Assembly (NCBI RefSeq): GCF_034424625.1 | Contig: NZ_CP139976.1 | Coordinates: 1,302,001 to 1,366,000, forward strand | DNA length: 64,000 nucleotides | DNA from: Janthinobacterium lividum | GTDB lineage: Bacteria > Pseudomonadota > Gammaproteobacteria > Burkholderiales > Burkholderiaceae_D | Direction: 5' to 3' | Shown: positions 1 to 10,200 of the stretch, in pieces | Numbering within the stretch: position 1 is the first letter of the stretch | How the letters are laid out: the number at the start of each line of letters is the position of its first letter | Notes under the pieces: model-generated | Databases searched by the model: none | What the model was told of the DNA's origin: nothing | What the model saw: only the letters and a program-made list of their open reading frames with translations | Made by a program: the position numbers and the translations under genes

Positions 1-1932
<1,932 letters not shown>

Positions 1933-2067
1933 AACCTTAGCAGGTGCAGAGGATAAGACGGTACAACGTTGCGTGTGTGTTGATACTACCAGTCATTACC
2001 CCAATCTTTGCTTCTTCCAGATTCATGGCCTTGTCGTCCCACAGGAGACAAGCGCCAGTACAAGTTA

Positions 2068-2182
2068 TGCCTGATGACCATAGCAAGTTGGTCCCACCCC
2101 TTCCCATCCCGAACAGGACCGTGAAACAACTTTGCGCCGATGATAGTGCTGCAACCAGTGTGAAAGTAGGTTATCGTCAGGC
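2068..2182 (+). rRNA. rrf: 5S ribosomal RNA
   Basis: A 115-base sequence starting TGCCTGATGACCATAGC and ending GGTTATCGTCAGGCT, so the two ends pair as the 5S helix I. The internal CCCATCCCGAACAGG is the conserved 5S loop. It follows the 23S gene after a spacer of about 135 bases in which I see no tRNA, and a terminator follows it. Ends are accurate to 1-3 bases. Confidence 0.95.
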
Positions 2183-2200
2183 TTGTTATTCGCAGTAGAG

Positions 2201-2236
2201 AAAAACCCCACCGGTATCCGGTGGGGTTTTTTTTCG
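2201..2236 (+). terminator. Rho-independent terminator of the rRNA operon
   Basis: A perfect GC-rich hairpin (arms ACCCCACCGG / CCGGTGGGGT around a short loop) followed by eight T residues. It lies directly behind the 5S gene. Confidence 0.93.
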
Positions 2237-2271
2237 TCTGGCGGTTTGTGATGGCGAACCCCAAACGAAGG

Positions 2272-2339
2272 CTGGGGTCAGACCCCCTCGCGCGTTGGCA
2301 TCGAATCTGGCGTTGGCGGTGTGGAGGGTCTGACCTCGG
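2272..2339. repeat. GGGGTC-type palindromic intergenic repeat, copy 1 (diverged)
   Basis: CTGGGGTCAGACCCC (2272-2286) and, about 40 bases on, GAGGGTCTGACCTCGG (2324-2339). Both are self-complementary GGGTC/GACCC units of the kind also seen at 34914-34948, 36306-36345 and 45601-45648. This copy is the least regular. Confidence 0.55.
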
Positions 2340-2359
2340 TGGTTCGGTTCAGCAGGCGT

Positions 2360-2391
2360 AAAAAAAAGCAGCGCTGCGCGCTGCCTTTTTT
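2360..2391 (-). terminator. Rho-independent terminator behind uraH
   Basis: Arms GCAGCGC (2368-2374) and GCGCTGC (2378-2384) with an A-run on the left and a T-run on the right, so it can work in either direction. It lies 12 bases beyond the uraH stop codon. Confidence 0.85.
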
Positions 2392-2403
2392 ACTTAACGT
2401 CGC

Positions 2404-2757
2404 TCAACTCCCGCGATAAGTCGAATACGACCACGGCGATACCACCAGCGGCACGTGGTAGTTCTCGTCTGTATGCGCAATGCCGAAGGACAGGGTGACC
2501 AGGTCGATGAAGCGGGGGGAGGGCAGTTCCACGCCTTGGGCGGCGAAATAGTCTCCTGCATTGAAGACCAGTTCATACTGGCCCGCCTTCATGCTGTCGC
2601 CTTCCAGCAAGGGCGTGCTGCAGCGGCCATCGCTATTGGTCATATCCATCTTCAATAACACTTTGCCTTCCTGCGCGACTGAAAACAGGGCCACCTTGAC
2701 GCCGGCTCCCGGCCTGCCGTGGGCGATATCGAGTACATGCGTGCTGAGTTTTCCCAT
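2404..2757 (-). CDS. uraH: 5-hydroxyisourate hydrolase (transthyretin-like)
   Basis: 117 residues, the normal length for the cytoplasmic transthyretin-related family, which hydrolyses 5-hydroxyisourate to OHCU after urate oxidation. The catalytic set is visible: His7 in STHVLD, Arg45 in SDGRCS, His101 in YHVPL, and the C-terminal signature YRGS with Ser117 last. There is no signal peptide, unlike some enterobacterial homologues. It is divergent from puuE across 121 bases that hold AT-rich dyads. The decarboxylase that follows in the pathway is encoded far away in the uraD-allC fusion (54180-55934). Confidence 0.96.
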   Translation of the reverse strand: MGKLSTHVLDIAHGRPGAGVKVALFSVAQEGKVLLKMDMTNSDGRCSTPLLEGDSMKAGQYELVFNAGDYFAAQGVELPSPRFIDLVTLSFGIAHTDENYHVPLVVSPWSYSTYRGS

Positions 2758-2878
2758 TTGCTATCCTGTATATAGGGTGAGTGAATGTGCTTATCGTGCA
2801 AATCATATACCGGTGACTGCGCCGGGCTATATGATTGGGCATATAGCCAACATTGTCCTCCCATAGGCGCGCCTCCGC
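2758..2878. promoter_or_regulatory. Divergent uraH/puuE control region with AT-rich dyads
   Basis: This 121-base divergent region carries the dyad CATATA (2804-2809) / TATATG (2828-2833), which is extended by AAT..ATT and CCGG/CCGG matches within 2801-2836. The near-palindrome GGCATATAGCC lies at 2838-2848. ATAT half-sites also occur before xdhA and puuD, which suggests a shared regulator. The protein that binds is not known; LysR-type is a guess. Confidence 0.5.
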
Positions 2879-3832
2879 ATGAACAATTACGAACATTATC
2901 CACGCGACTTGATCGGCTATGGCCGCACGCCACCCCATCCGCAATGGCCGGGCAAGGCCCGCATCGCGCTGCAATTCGTCCTCAATTACGAGGAAGGGGC
3001 GGAAAACAGCGTGCTGCATGGCGATCCCGCCTCGGAAACGTTTTTGTCGGAAATGATCGGGGCGGCCGCTTTTCCTGCGCGCCACCTGAGCATGGAGTCG
3101 ATTTATGAATACGGCTCGCGTGCGGGATTATGGCGCTTGCTGCGCATGTTCGAGGAGCGGCGCCTGCCGCTGACCGTATTCGGCGTCTCGATGGCCTTGA
3201 AACGCAATCCGGAGGCGGTGGCGGCTTTCCAGGAACTGGGGCATGAAATCGCCTGCCATGGCTTGCGCTGGATTTCCTATCAAAACATGGACGAGGCGAC
3301 GGAACGCGAACACATGCGCGAAGCCGTGCAGATCATCCGCGAATTGACGGGTTCGGCCCCGCAAGGCTGGTACACGGGGCGCGATTCTCCGAATACGCGC
3401 AAACTGGTGGTCGAGCATGGCGGTTTCCGCTACGACGCCGATTATTACGGCGATGATCTGCCATTCTGGGACAAGGTAGCGTACACGGATGCCTCCGGCA
3501 TGCCTGCCGTGCAGCCGCAACTGATCGTGCCCTACACTCTGGATACGAACGACATGCGCTTTGCCGCCATGCAGGGCTTTAATTCGGGCACGCAGTTTTT
3601 TGATTACTTGAAGGATGCCTTCGATGTGCTGTATGCGGAAGGCGATCCGAACGGCTTGAATCAGCCGAAGATGCTGTCCGTGGGCTTGCATTGCCGCCTG
3701 GTAGGACGGCCTGGCCGCGCGGCCGCCCTGGCGCGCTTTCTCGACTATGTGCAGGGCCATGAGCATGTGTGGATCACGCGCCGCATCGATATTGCCGAAC
3801 ATTGGCACGCGACGCATCCCTGTACCGGTTGA
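2879..3832 (+). CDS. puuE: Allantoinase PuuE (polysaccharide-deacetylase fold)
   Basis: 317 residues matching the cofactor-independent PuuE-type allantoinase (hydrolyses allantoin to allantoate), a NodB/polysaccharide-deacetylase relative unrelated to the metal amidohydrolase allantoinases. Typical features are the start MNNYEHYPRDLIGYG, VLNYEEGAEN (about 36-45), the segment GHEIACHGLRW in the middle, and GWYTGRDSPNTRKL. The start ATG directly follows the divergent control region. It sits 99 bases before xdhA; that gap has its own dyads, so xdhA probably has a separate promoter. Confidence 0.94.
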   Translation: MNNYEHYPRDLIGYGRTPPHPQWPGKARIALQFVLNYEEGAENSVLHGDPASETFLSEMIGAAAFPARHLSMESIYEYGSRAGLWRLLRMFEERRLPLTVFGVSMALKRNPEAVAAFQELGHEIACHGLRWISYQNMDEATEREHMREAVQIIRELTGSAPQGWYTGRDSPNTRKLVVEHGGFRYDADYYGDDLPFWDKVAYTDASGMPAVQPQLIVPYTLDTNDMRFAAMQGFNSGTQFFDYLKDAFDVLYAEGDPNGLNQPKMLSVGLHCRLVGRPGRAAALARFLDYVQGHEHVWITRRIDIAEHWHATHPCTG

Positions 3833-3862
3833 TAGGTATTGAAATTGGATGATAAGTAAAAT

Positions 3863-3925
3863 CAGTCTTTGCATATAGTTGTCCCATATGCTGGTGTTAA
3901 TCTCCTATACTGGGACTATACCGAG
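3863..3925 (+). promoter_or_regulatory. Control region of the xdhABC-guaD operon
   Basis: It contains the dyad GCATAT (3871-3876) / ATATGC (3886-3891) with a 9-base spacer, then CTATACTGGGACTATAC further on. GCATATAG is shared with the uraH/puuE region. GAGG at about 3922 serves as the ribosome-binding site of xdhA. The regulator is unknown. Confidence 0.45.
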
Positions 3926-3931
3926 GCCAGC

Positions 3932-5398
3932 ATGTCAGAACCGATCCGCTTTTACTACCGTGGTGCCGTACAGGAAGTACGCAACGCCGCCCCTACGCAG
4001 ACTGTGTTGCAGCACCTGCGCGAGGATTTGCATTGCACGGGCACCAAGGAAGGCTGCGCCGAAGGCGATTGCGGCGCCTGCACCGTCGTCATCGGCAGCC
4101 TGGTGGATGGGCAAATCGAGATGAAGGCCGTCAACGCCTGCATCCAGCTCACGCCTACACTCGATGGCAAGGCCCTGTTTTCCGTGGAAGACTTGCAACA
4201 GCCCGACGGCGCCCTGCACCCGGTGCAGCAGGCGATGGTCGAGTGTCACGGTTCCCAGTGCGGTTTTTGCACGCCCGGTTTTGTCATGTCCTTGTGGGGC
4301 ATGTATCTGAAAAAAAATGGCGAGACACCCACGCGCGGCGAAATCGACGATACCCTGTCGGGCAATCTGTGCCGCTGCACGGGCTACCGGCCCATCATCG
4401 ATGCAGCCAGACGCATGGGCGAATTGCCGCACGTCACGTTCGATCGCGATGCCGTGGCGCAGCAATTGCAGGCGTTGCAGCGCAGCAGCCTGACTACGTA
4501 TGAACATGGCGGCCAGCAATTTCACGCGCCGCGCAGCATCGATGAACTGGTGGCACTGCGCGCGGCAAAGCCGCAAGCCTGCCTGCTGGCCGGTTCCACC
4601 GACGTGGGCTTGTGGGTGACCAAGCAATTGCGCGACCTGGGCGACATCATTTATTTGGGCAACGTCGCTGCGCTGAAAACCATCGTCGTGGACGATGGCA
4701 AGTTGCACATCGGCGCCGGCGCCAGCCTCAACGATGCCTATGCGGCGCTGTGCCAGCATTACCCGGAGGAATTGTCGGAACTATGGCAACGCTTTGCTTC
4801 CTTGCCGATCCGCAACGCAGGCACTTTGGGCGGCAATGTGGCCAATGGTTCCCCCATCGGCGACTCGATGCCGTGGCTGATTGCGCTGGGCAGCGAGATC
4901 GTGCTGCGCGGCCCAGGCGGCCAGCGGATCATGCCGCTGGAAAACTTCTATCTGGCTTATCAAAAGAAAGATATGCAGCCAGGCGAATTCGTCGAAGCCG
5001 TGCGCGTGCCCTTGCCGCGTGCCGGTGTGCAATTCCGCACGTATAAACTGGCGAAACGCTTCGACCAGGATATTTCGGCCGTGTGCGCCGCGTTTGCTTT
5101 TGAGCTCGACGGTGAGCGCATCGTCGATGCGCGCATCGCCTTTGGCGGCATGGCGGCCACGCCGCAGCGCGCCGCGCAAACGGAAGCGTTTTTGCGCGGA
5201 CAAGCATGGACGGAAGACAATCTGGTCATCGCCATGCGCTTGCTGGCCGACGATTACGCGCCCCTGTCGGACATGCGCGCGTCGAATACTTACCGCATGA
5301 CGACGGCGCAAAACCTGTTGCGCCGCTTCTGGCTGGAAACACGCCCCAGTGCGCCGCTGTTGCGCACTGCCGTCAACGCCTACGCTTGCCGCGCCTGA
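3932..5398 (+). CDS. xdhA: Xanthine dehydrogenase small subunit (2Fe-2S and FAD)
   Basis: 488 residues. It oxidises hypoxanthine/xanthine to urate together with XdhB. The N-terminal ferredoxin-like domain has cluster cysteines 42, 47, 50 (GCAEGDCGACT) and 70; the second 2Fe-2S domain has CGFCTPGF and CRCTGYRP. The FAD domain of the CO-dehydrogenase type follows, with LLAGSTDVG and RNAGTLGGNVANGSPIGD. I chose the ATG at 3932 (MSEPIRFYYRG) because a GAGG site precedes it; the frame stays open upstream without coding character. The stop lies 10 bases before xdhB. Confidence 0.96.
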   Translation: MSEPIRFYYRGAVQEVRNAAPTQTVLQHLREDLHCTGTKEGCAEGDCGACTVVIGSLVDGQIEMKAVNACIQLTPTLDGKALFSVEDLQQPDGALHPVQQAMVECHGSQCGFCTPGFVMSLWGMYLKKNGETPTRGEIDDTLSGNLCRCTGYRPIIDAARRMGELPHVTFDRDAVAQQLQALQRSSLTTYEHGGQQFHAPRSIDELVALRAAKPQACLLAGSTDVGLWVTKQLRDLGDIIYLGNVAALKTIVVDDGKLHIGAGASLNDAYAALCQHYPEELSELWQRFASLPIRNAGTLGGNVANGSPIGDSMPWLIALGSEIVLRGPGGQRIMPLENFYLAYQKKDMQPGEFVEAVRVPLPRAGVQFRTYKLAKRFDQDISAVCAAFAFELDGERIVDARIAFGGMAATPQRAAQTEAFLRGQAWTEDNLVIAMRLLADDYAPLSDMRASNTYRMTTAQNLLRRFWLETRPSAPLLRTAVNAYACRA

Positions 5399-5408
5399 AA
5401 GGACCAGC

Positions 5409-7754
5409 ATGAACCATCCTGCCACGCCCGAACTGCAAGCGGCCGCCTGGGCCGCCGTGGGCAAGCCCAGTCCGCATGAATCGGCGCAATTGCATGTGCT
5501 GGGGCAAGCCACATACACGGACGATATCGCCGAGTTGCAAGGTACCTTGCACGCGGCGCTGGGCCTGTCGCAAAAGCCCCATGCACGCATCACGGCCATG
5601 GATTTGTCGGCCGTGCGCAGTGCGAACGGTGTCGCCGCCGTCTACACGGCGCAGGACATTCCCGGCACCAATGACTGCGGCCCGATCATCCATGACGATC
5701 CCATCCTGGCTGCGGAACTGGTGCAATACGTGGGCCAGCCCATCTTCATCGTGGTGGCCGATACGCACGACCATGCGCGCCGCGCCGCCCGCCTGGCACA
5801 GGTATCGTACGAGGAATTGCCCGCGATCATGACGCCGCAAGCGGCCAAGGCCGCGCAATCATACGTGCTGCCGCCGATGCAGCTGACACGCGGCGATTAT
5901 CAGGCGGCGTTCGAGAAGGCGCCGCATGTGGTCAAGGGCCAGCTGTATGTAGGTGGCCAGGAACAGTTTTATCTGGAAGGACAGATTTCCTACGCCATCC
6001 CGAAGGAAGCGCAAGGCATGCTGGTGCTGTGTTCGACCCAGCATCCGAGCGAGATGCAGCACGTGGTGGCGCATGCGCTGGGCGTGCATTCGCACAACAT
6101 CACCGTCGAATGCCGGCGCATGGGCGGCGGTTTTGGCGGCAAGGAATCGCAGTCGGCCCTGTGGGCGGCGGCGGCATCGATTGCGGCGGCCAAACTGAGG
6201 CGACCCGTGAAATTGCGCGCCGACCGCGATGACGACATGCTGGTGACGGGCAAGCGCCACTGTTTCTACTATGAATACGAAGTGGGCTACGACGATGAGG
6301 GCAGGATACTTGCCGCCAAGGTCGATATGACCACGCGCGCCGGTTACTCGGCGGACTTGTCCGGCCCCGTCGCCACGCGCGCCGTCTGCCACTTCGACAA
6401 CACATATTACCTGTCCGACGTGGATATCCGCGCCGCCTGCGGCAAGACGAATACCCAGTCGAACACGGCTTTCCGGGGCTTTGGCGGGCCGCAGGGCGCC
6501 ATTGCCATCGAGTATGTGATCGATGAAATCGCCCGCCATTTGCAACGCGATGCGCTCGATATCCGCCTGCTCAATTTCTATGGGCGCAACGATACCGAGG
6601 GGCGCAATGTCACGCCGTATGGGCAGACCATCGTCGACAACGTCATCCACGATCTCGTCGCTGAGCTAGAGGAGAGCAGCGACTACCGCGCGCGCCGCCG
6701 CGCCATCGACGCCTTCAATGAGGCCAGCCCGATCCTGAAGAAGGGCCTGGCGTTCACGCCGCTGAAATTCGGCATCGCCTTCAACGTCACGCATCTGAAC
6801 CAGGCCGGTGCCTTGGTCCACGTGTATGTGGATGGCTCCGTACTGGTCAACCATGGCGGCACGGAAATGGGGCAGGGCATCAATACCAAGGTGATGCAAG
6901 TGGTGGCGCACGAACTGGGGCTGGACCTGGAGCGCGTACGGGCCACGGCCACCGATACCAGCAAGGTGGCGAACACGTCGGCCACGGCGGCGTCCACCGG
7001 CGCCGACCTGAATGGCAAGGCGGCGCAGGATGCGGCGCGGCAGATCCGTGAACGCCTGGCCGATTACGCGGTCAAACTGTACGGCGGCGACGTTGCTGCA
7101 GTGCGCTTCTTCAATAACCATATCCACGTGCATGGCCATGTCGTCGCGTTTGCCGAGCTGGTGCAGAAGGCTTATCTGGCCCGGGTGCAACTGTGGTCGG
7201 ACGGCTTTTATGCCACGCCTGGCCTGTCGTGGGATGCGAAGACGATGAAGGGCCATCCTTTTTCCTACTATGCGTATGGCGCGGCAGTGGCTGAAGTGGT
7301 GGTCGATACCTTGACGGGGGAATGGAAGCTGCTGCGTGCGGACGCCTTGTACGATGCTGGCCAGTCATTGAATCCCGCGATTGATCTGGGTCAGGTGGAA
7401 GGCGCATTTATCCAGGGCATGGGTTGGCTGACGACGGAGCAGCTGTGGTGGAACGCGGCGGGCAAGCTGATGACGCACGCGCCATCGACATACAAAATTC
7501 CCGGCATTTCCGATTGCCCCGAAGATTTTCGCGTCAAGCTGTTCCAGAACCGCAACGTGGAAGACAGCATCCACCGCTCGAAAGCCGTGGGCGAACCGCC
7601 GTTGCTGCTGCCGTTCTCCGTCTTCTTCGCCATTCGCGACGCCATTTCCAGCGTGGGCCATCACGCCGTGCAGCCACCGCTGAATGCCCCCGCTACCAGC
7701 GAGGAAATCCTCAAGGCGGTCATGGCCGTGCAAGCGGCGCATGCCGGCGCCTAG
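5409..7754 (+). CDS. xdhB: Xanthine dehydrogenase large subunit (molybdopterin-binding)
   Basis: 781 residues, the usual size for bacterial XdhB. Molybdenum-cofactor motifs are present: GGGFGGKES, FRGFGGPQGA and GGTEMGQGINTK. The catalytic glutamate is Glu729 in KAVGEPPLLLP. The ATG at 5409 follows GAAAGGA, while the frame upstream overlaps xdhA. It is cotranscribed with xdhA and xdhC (9-base gap). Confidence 0.96.
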   Translation: MNHPATPELQAAAWAAVGKPSPHESAQLHVLGQATYTDDIAELQGTLHAALGLSQKPHARITAMDLSAVRSANGVAAVYTAQDIPGTNDCGPIIHDDPILAAELVQYVGQPIFIVVADTHDHARRAARLAQVSYEELPAIMTPQAAKAAQSYVLPPMQLTRGDYQAAFEKAPHVVKGQLYVGGQEQFYLEGQISYAIPKEAQGMLVLCSTQHPSEMQHVVAHALGVHSHNITVECRRMGGGFGGKESQSALWAAAASIAAAKLRRPVKLRADRDDDMLVTGKRHCFYYEYEVGYDDEGRILAAKVDMTTRAGYSADLSGPVATRAVCHFDNTYYLSDVDIRAACGKTNTQSNTAFRGFGGPQGAIAIEYVIDEIARHLQRDALDIRLLNFYGRNDTEGRNVTPYGQTIVDNVIHDLVAELEESSDYRARRRAIDAFNEASPILKKGLAFTPLKFGIAFNVTHLNQAGALVHVYVDGSVLVNHGGTEMGQGINTKVMQVVAHELGLDLERVRATATDTSKVANTSATAASTGADLNGKAAQDAARQIRERLADYAVKLYGGDVAAVRFFNNHIHVHGHVVAFAELVQKAYLARVQLWSDGFYATPGLSWDAKTMKGHPFSYYAYGAAVAEVVVDTLTGEWKLLRADALYDAGQSLNPAIDLGQVEGAFIQGMGWLTTEQLWWNAAGKLMTHAPSTYKIPGISDCPEDFRVKLFQNRNVEDSIHRSKAVGEPPLLLPFSVFFAIRDAISSVGHHAVQPPLNAPATSEEILKAVMAVQAAHAGA

Positions 7755-7763
7755 GAGCAGAGG

Positions 7764-8831
7764 ATGAGCGACTGGCTGACAGCAATCGAGAATGACACGC
7801 AGGCATCCGTGCTGGTGACGGTCGCCCTGGTGGAAGGCTCGGGGCCGCGCGAGGCGGGCGCGAAGATGCGCGTCACCCTTGAAGGCCAGGCGGACACCAT
7901 CGGTGGCGGCCACCTGGAATTGCGCGCCGTGGAAATCGCCAAGACCATGCTGGCCACGGCAGAGACCCATGCGCGGCTCGAGCGTTTTGCGCTGGGCCCC
8001 AGCCTGGGACAATGCTGCGGTGGCGTCGTCCACCTGGCGTTCGAGTATGTCGATGCCAGCTTGAACGAATTGCTGGCCGCCTTGCGCGAACGGCGCCAGC
8101 ATGACAGCTGGAAAGTCACGGCGCTTGACGGCGATGCCGCGTCGGCCCTGTTCGATGCTGCCGGTAAACTGATTGCCGGCGCACCAGGCCAGGCACCCAA
8201 TACGTTCGCGCGCGAACGCAGTACCCATGTCGCTCAGGATGGCAAGGGGCGGCGCTGGCTGGTCGACCCCTGCCTGGCGCCGCGCGCGCACCTGACCTTG
8301 TTTGGCGCCGGTCACGTGGGTGCCGCCATCGTGCGCGCGCTGGCTGATTTACCCTGCAATATCACCTGGGTTGATGAGCGCGAAGACATGTTTCCCCTGC
8401 AAATGCCGGATAACGTGCGCATCGCCGCCACCGACACGCCCGAGGAGTTTGTTGCCATGGCGCCGCCGGGCGGCAGTTTTCTCGTCATGACGCACAGCCA
8501 TGCGCTCGATCAACACTTGACGCAAGCCATCATGGAACGCAAGGATGCGGGCTGGTTCGGCTTGATCGGTTCGCACACGAAACGCAAGCAATTCGAGCAC
8601 CGCCTGCAGGCGCGCGGCGTACCGGATGAGCGCATTGCCGCCATGGTCTGTCCGATCGGCATGCCCGGCATCCGCAACAAGGCGCCGGCCGTGATCGCCG
8701 CTTCCGTTGCCTGTCAACTACTCATGGTGTGGGAGGAAGCGGCCGCGGCCGCCCTGGCCGCACCGCTGCGGCTGGCTACTGCCAGTGCGCCACCGCGACG
8801 CGAGAAACGCGCCGCCATTCACCCGTTATAG
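7764..8831 (+). CDS. xdhC: Xanthine dehydrogenase accessory protein XdhC
   Basis: 355 residues. XdhC binds and inserts the sulfurated molybdenum cofactor into xanthine dehydrogenase and is not part of the mature enzyme. It has an N-terminal XdhC/CoxI domain (LVEGSGPREAGAKM; LGQCCGGVVHLAFE) and a C-terminal Rossmann domain beginning LTLFGAGHVGAAIVRAL at about residue 177, then GLIGSHTKRKQFEHRL. It stands directly behind xdhB, the standard order. Confidence 0.95.
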   Translation: MSDWLTAIENDTQASVLVTVALVEGSGPREAGAKMRVTLEGQADTIGGGHLELRAVEIAKTMLATAETHARLERFALGPSLGQCCGGVVHLAFEYVDASLNELLAALRERRQHDSWKVTALDGDAASALFDAAGKLIAGAPGQAPNTFARERSTHVAQDGKGRRWLVDPCLAPRAHLTLFGAGHVGAAIVRALADLPCNITWVDEREDMFPLQMPDNVRIAATDTPEEFVAMAPPGGSFLVMTHSHALDQHLTQAIMERKDAGWFGLIGSHTKRKQFEHRLQARGVPDERIAAMVCPIGMPGIRNKAPAVIAASVACQLLMVWEEAAAAALAAPLRLATASAPPRREKRAAIHPL

Positions 8832-8840
8832 AAAGAAGTC

Positions 8841-10157
8841 ATGCCGATAGTTCCTGCCACATTGCAAGCTTACCGTGCCAGCTTGCTGCACTTTCACGCC
8901 GATCCCGCTTTCACCGAGGAGGCGCACGCCTGGCATGCGGACGGCTTGCTGATCGTGGCCGACGGCAAGGTCGTGGCCGCTGGCGATTATGCATCGCTGC
9001 AACCGACTTTGCCGCCAGGTACCGAGATCGTCGATTACCGCGGCAAGCTGATCGTGCCCGGCTTTATCGACACGCATCTGCATTTTCCGCAGACGGAAAT
9101 GATCGCCTCGCCTGCCCCGGGTTTGCTGCCATGGCTGGAGACGTACACCTTCCCTACCGAGCGCGCGTTTGAGAATCCCGAGCATGCGCGCAACGTGGCC
9201 GAGTTTTTCCTCGATGAACTGCTGCGCTGCGGCACCACCACGGCCATGGTGTATGGCAGCGTGCATCCGCAATCGGTCGATGCCTTCTTTGGCGCCAGCG
9301 ATGCGCGCGGCTTGCGCATGGTGGCGGGCAAGGTCATGATGGACCGCAACTGTCCCGAGTTCCTGCGCGACACGGCCGAGTCGGGCGCGCGCGAAAGCGA
9401 AGAGCTGATCCGCCGCTGGCACAAGCACGGCCGCTCGCTGTATGCGATCACGCCCCGTTTCGTGCCGACATCCACGAATGAACAGATGCACTTGGCGGGC
9501 GAACTGGCGCGCGCCTATCCGGATACGTATTTGCAGACCCACGTATCGGAAAACGAGGATGAATGCCGCTGGGTGCGCGAACTGCATCCGCAGGCGCGCA
9601 GCTACCTCGATGTGTATGACCAGTACGGCATGCTGCGCCCGCGCGCCATGTTTGGCCACTGCATCTGGCTCGACGAGCACGACCGCGCACGCATGGCGGA
9701 AACGTCCTCGGCGGCTGCCATTTGTCCTACGTCAAACCTGTTCCTCGGTAGCGGCCTGTTCGATTTCGAGCGGGCCGATGCGGCGAAAGTGCTGCTGTCG
9801 CTGGCGACCGATGTGGGCGGCGGCACCTCGTTCTCGATGTTGCAAACCATGAACGAAGCCTATAAAGTAGCACGCTTGAAAGGCAGCTATCTGCCCGCCT
9901 TGCGCATGTTTTACCTGGCGACCTTGGGCGCCGCGCGCGCCATGCAGCTGGAAGGCACCCTCGGCAATTTTACGGCAGGCACGGAAGCGGATTTTATTGT
10001 GCTCGACAAGCAATCGACGCCGTTGCTCGAACGCCGCACGGCCGGCTGTCAAAGCCTGGAGGAATTGCTGTTTGCCTTTGCGCTGCTGGGCGACGACCGC
10101 GCCGTGGCCGCCACCTATTCAGGCGGGCAATGCGTGCATGTGCGGGGGCAGGGCTGA
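8841..10157 (+). CDS. guaD: Guanine deaminase
   Basis: 438 residues of the amidohydrolase superfamily. It deaminates guanine to xanthine and so feeds XdhAB. The metal motif DTHLHFPQTEM has His79 and His81, followed by the guanine-deaminase-specific LLPWLETYTFPTE. HVSEN, the histidine in FGHCIWL, and the metal aspartate of ATDVGGGTSFSM also fit. Nine bases separate it from xdhC, so it belongs to the same operon. Confidence 0.95.
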   Translation: MPIVPATLQAYRASLLHFHADPAFTEEAHAWHADGLLIVADGKVVAAGDYASLQPTLPPGTEIVDYRGKLIVPGFIDTHLHFPQTEMIASPAPGLLPWLETYTFPTERAFENPEHARNVAEFFLDELLRCGTTTAMVYGSVHPQSVDAFFGASDARGLRMVAGKVMMDRNCPEFLRDTAESGARESEELIRRWHKHGRSLYAITPRFVPTSTNEQMHLAGELARAYPDTYLQTHVSENEDECRWVRELHPQARSYLDVYDQYGMLRPRAMFGHCIWLDEHDRARMAETSSAAAICPTSNLFLGSGLFDFERADAAKVLLSLATDVGGGTSFSMLQTMNEAYKVARLKGSYLPALRMFYLATLGAARAMQLEGTLGNFTAGTEADFIVLDKQSTPLLERRTAGCQSLEELLFAFALLGDDRAVAATYSGGQCVHVRGQG

Positions 10158-10200
10158 CCTACCCGTTGTTCAACACGAATTATCCTGAGCGAGAACGCGA

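Noticed and set aside
1933..2067. Possible tRNA between 23S and 5S
   Set aside because: No cloverleaf, TTCGAATC-like T-loop or CCA end is seen.
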